From: Flavobacteriales bacterium
Lineage (GTDB): Bacteria > Bacteroidota > Bacteroidia > Flavobacteriales > BACL11
NCBI GenBank assembly: GCA_002724895.1
Contig: PBQB01000013.1
Span: 9,338 to 18,333 of the forward strand
Direction: 5' to 3'
Length of the DNA: 8,996 nt
Shown: one piece after another, positions 7,773 through 8,996 of the stretch
How positions within the stretch are numbered: position 1 is the first letter of the stretch
Layout: every line of letters begins with the position of its first letter
Program-made: the position numbers and the translations under genes
The notes under the pieces: model-generated
Databases searched by the model: none
Told to the model about the DNA's origin: nothing
Seen by the model: the letters and a program-made list of their open reading frames with translations, nothing else

Positions 7773-7844
7773 GCCCCGGTCGTCTAGTGGTTAGGACGCC
7801 AGGTTTTCATCCTGGTAACCGGGGTTCGATTCCCCGTCGGGGTA
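7773..7844 (+). tRNA. tRNA-Glu (anticodon TTC)
   Basis: A complete 72-nt cloverleaf can be drawn by hand. Acceptor stem GCCCCGG (7773-7779) pairs with TCGGGGT (7837-7843), with G-U at the first and last pairs. The D arm is GTCTAGTGGTTAGGAC (7782-7797). The anticodon stem CCAGG/CCTGG (7799-7803/7811-7815) holds the loop TTTTCAT with anticodon TTC at 7806-7808. A four-base variable loop and a T arm CGGGG-TTCGATT-CCCCG (7820-7836) follow, and A at 7844 is the discriminator. The CCA end is not encoded and must be added by the nucleotidyltransferase. TTC reads both Glu codons. The gene is a GC-rich island in AT-rich surroundings. It lies 15 nt before rpsT, with no terminator between them. Confidence 0.97.
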
Positions 7845-7859
7845 CTAAAAATTATAAAT

Positions 7860-8114
7860 ATGGCAAATCATAAGTCAGCAATAAAGCGAATCAGACAATC
7901 TGAAAGCAGACGAGCGTTGAACAAGTATCAACATAAAACTACAAGAAATGCAATTAAAGTTTTAAAATCTACAACTAAGAAAAAAGATGCATCTTCATTA
8001 TTGTTAAAGGTTACTGCAATGCTTGATAAGTTATCTAAAAGAAATATTATTCATAAGAACAAAGCATCTAATTTAAAATCAAAATTAACTAAACATGTAA
8101 ATGCTTTAAAGTAA
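7860..8114 (+). CDS. rpsT: 30S ribosomal protein S20
   Basis: An 84-residue, very basic, helical protein that binds 16S rRNA early in assembly of the 30S subunit. The start MANHKSAIKRIRQSESRRALN is the hallmark of bacterial S20, followed by the RNAIKVLK and LDKLSKRNIIHKNKAS segments. The length is typical. The ATG at 7860 gives the canonical N-terminus; the 15-nt leader after the tRNA has no Shine-Dalgarno, which is usual in Bacteroidota. With only 15 nt between tRNA-Glu and the start codon there is no room for a separate promoter, so it is probably co-transcribed with the tRNA and released by tRNA 3' processing. A perfect terminator follows at 8139. Confidence 0.97.
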   Translation: MANHKSAIKRIRQSESRRALNKYQHKTTRNAIKVLKSTTKKKDASSLLLKVTAMLDKLSKRNIIHKNKASNLKSKLTKHVNALK

Positions 8115-8138
8115 TTCTTAAATATAACTTCTAATTTT

Positions 8139-8172
8139 AAAAGGGATAATCATAATTTGATATCCCTTTTTT
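8139..8172 (+). terminator. Rho-independent terminator after rpsT
   Basis: A perfect 10-bp stem pairs AAAAGGGATA (8139-8148) with TATCCCTTTT (8161-8170) around a 12-nt loop and continues into a short T tract. It starts 24 bases after the rpsT stop. Its loop and 3' arm are close to the upp promoter candidate. Sequence and layout resemble the terminator at 1659-1691. Confidence 0.88.
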
Positions 8173-8183
8173 ATTTATGTTTG
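8156..8183 (+). promoter_or_regulatory. Candidate promoter for upp and the HAD gene
   Basis: TATGTTTG at 8176-8183 fits the -7 consensus TAnnTTTG. The nearest upstream TTTG (8156-8159) is 16 nt away, a little short of the usual spacing, and lies in the loop of the rpsT terminator. A start near 8190 would leave a leader of about 16 nt before upp. Confidence 0.5.
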
Positions 8184-8205
8184 AAGAGGTTTTTAAATTT
8201 ATTAA

Positions 8206-8859
8206 ATGATAACTAACATAATTGGCGAAAATAATACAATTTTTAATCACTTCATTAGTGAATTAAGAGATGTGGAAATTCAGAAAGATTCAATGAGATT
8301 CAGAAGAAACTTAGAAAGGATAGGAGAAGTGTTTGCGTATGAAATTAGCAAAGAATTAAAATATTATAAAAAGAATATTAAAACCCCTCTTGGAATTTCT
8401 GAAATGAAATTATTTAATAATCAGCCTATTCTAGCAACAATATTAAGAGCAGGAATTCCTTTACACCAAGGTTTATTAAATTATTTTGACAATTCTCCAA
8501 GTGCATTTATTTCTGCATCTAGAAATCATATCGATGAAAAAAAAATTGATGTTAAGATAGAGTATCTAGCATCTCCAAAAATTGATAATCAAATTATTAT
8601 TTTATCCGATCCAATGCTTGCAAGCGGATCATCTATGCTTTTAGCATTAAATACTCTTTTAGATATTGGCACCCCTAGCTTTGTTCATATAGTTTCTTCA
8701 ATTGCTAGCAAAGAAGGTGTTGATTATTTGAAAAAAAATATCAAGTTTAGACATTGTAAATTGTGGTTAGGGGCAGTGGATAATCAATTGAATGATAAAT
8801 CTTATATTGTTCCTGGATTAGGTGATGCTGGAGATTTAGCATTTGGTATAAAATATTAA
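8206..8859 (+). CDS. upp: Uracil phosphoribosyltransferase
   Basis: A 217-residue cytosolic enzyme of pyrimidine salvage that joins uracil to PRPP to make UMP. The type I phosphoribosyltransferase fold is recognised by TILRAGIPLHQGL at about 78-90, the PRPP-binding loop ILSDPMLASGSSM (132-144), and the C-terminal uracil-binding segment VPGLGDAGDLAFGIKY (202-217), which is diagnostic for UPRT. Length is near the usual 208-220. The loop reads ASGSS where many family members have ATGGS or similar, and LAFG replaces the RLFG of other bacteria; the latter is usual in Bacteroidota, so both are probably harmless. ATG at 8206 gives the expected length. The HAD gene follows after one base, so the two form a unit behind the candidate promoter at 8156-8183. 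Confidence 0.95.
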   Translation: MITNIIGENNTIFNHFISELRDVEIQKDSMRFRRNLERIGEVFAYEISKELKYYKKNIKTPLGISEMKLFNNQPILATILRAGIPLHQGLLNYFDNSPSAFISASRNHIDEKKIDVKIEYLASPKIDNQIIILSDPMLASGSSMLLALNTLLDIGTPSFVHIVSSIASKEGVDYLKKNIKFRHCKLWLGAVDNQLNDKSYIVPGLGDAGDLAFGIKY

Positions 8860-8860
8860 A

Positions 8861-8996
8861 ATGATAAAAGATATTTTTTTTGATTTAGATAGAACACTTT
8901 GGGATTTTGAAAAAAATTCGAATCAAACTCTATTAGATATAATTAAAAAGTTTCATTTATTAAAAATTGGAGTTGATTGTCCAAAAGAATTTATTC
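8861..8996 (+). CDS. HAD-family phosphatase, likely YjjG-type pyrimidine nucleotidase, 3' end cut by window edge
   Basis: Only the first 45 codons are present. The start IKDIFFDLDRTLWDFEKNS contains HAD motif I, DxDxT (Asp8 nucleophile, Asp10 acid/base), followed by the TLWDFEKNS signature typical of the YjjG subgroup, 5'-nucleotidases that remove non-canonical pyrimidine nucleotides. The helical stretch after it fits the start of the HAD cap domain. It lies one base after the upp stop. Coupling with a UMP-forming enzyme fits a role in pyrimidine nucleotide balance, but motifs II-IV and the substrate-determining cap are outside the window, so the subgroup call rests on the N-terminus and context. 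Confidence 0.8.
   Translation, partial: MIKDIFFDLDRTLWDFEKNSNQTLLDIIKKFHLLKIGVDCPKEFI

Noticed and set aside
1..8996. CRISPR array, insertion sequence, phage or defence genes
   Set aside because: No spaced direct repeats, transposase motifs or terminal inverted repeats were seen; all space is accounted for by the genes and short control regions listed.

Overview
The window comes from a very AT-rich bacterial chromosome, almost certainly Bacteroidota and most like a Flavobacteriales-type organism. Four things point there. The proline-tRNA ligase is of the archaeal/eukaryotic form with a C-terminal extension. There is an OmpP1/FadL-type outer membrane barrel. Several promoters fit the Bacteroidota -33/-7 pattern (TTG or TTTG, about 19-20 nt, then TAnnTTTG). 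Start codons are preceded by A/T-rich sequence with no Shine-Dalgarno motif. Coding is dense, with no gene-free stretch longer than 99 bases and no sign of mobile elements, CRISPR or recent transfer. Genes are cut at both window edges.

Layout. (1) 1-1632, plus strand: the 3' part of a Nif3-like dinuclear metal protein gene, one base before a coiled-coil/C4 zinc-ribbon protein gene, closed by a hairpin terminator at 1659-1691. (2) 1695-3170, plus: an exported protein with TPR-like helices, starting 3 nt after that terminator. (3) 5463-3167, minus: a two-gene unit of a Tyr-rich, basic-tailed lipoprotein followed by an OmpP1/FadL-like barrel; its last stop shares a TTAA with the stop of the convergent TPR gene. 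(4) 5464-5562: a 99-bp divergent control region with candidate promoters on both strands. (5) 5563-7712, plus: proS and an uncharacterised 224-aa protein. (6) 7717-8172, plus: a strong promoter, tRNA-Glu(TTC), rpsT and a terminator, apparently one transcription unit. (7) 8176-8996, plus: upp (uracil phosphoribosyltransferase) and the start of a YjjG-like HAD nucleotidase gene.

How the genes fit together. Much of the window is housekeeping. proS, tRNA-Glu and rpsT serve translation, and upp with the HAD phosphatase suggests pyrimidine salvage and clean-up. The lipoprotein/OmpP1 pair and the TPR protein belong to the cell envelope. I see no defence, toxin, phage or secondary-metabolism system. 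The parts with the least known function are the Tyr-rich lipoprotein paired with the barrel, and the 224-aa protein between proS and tRNA-Glu.
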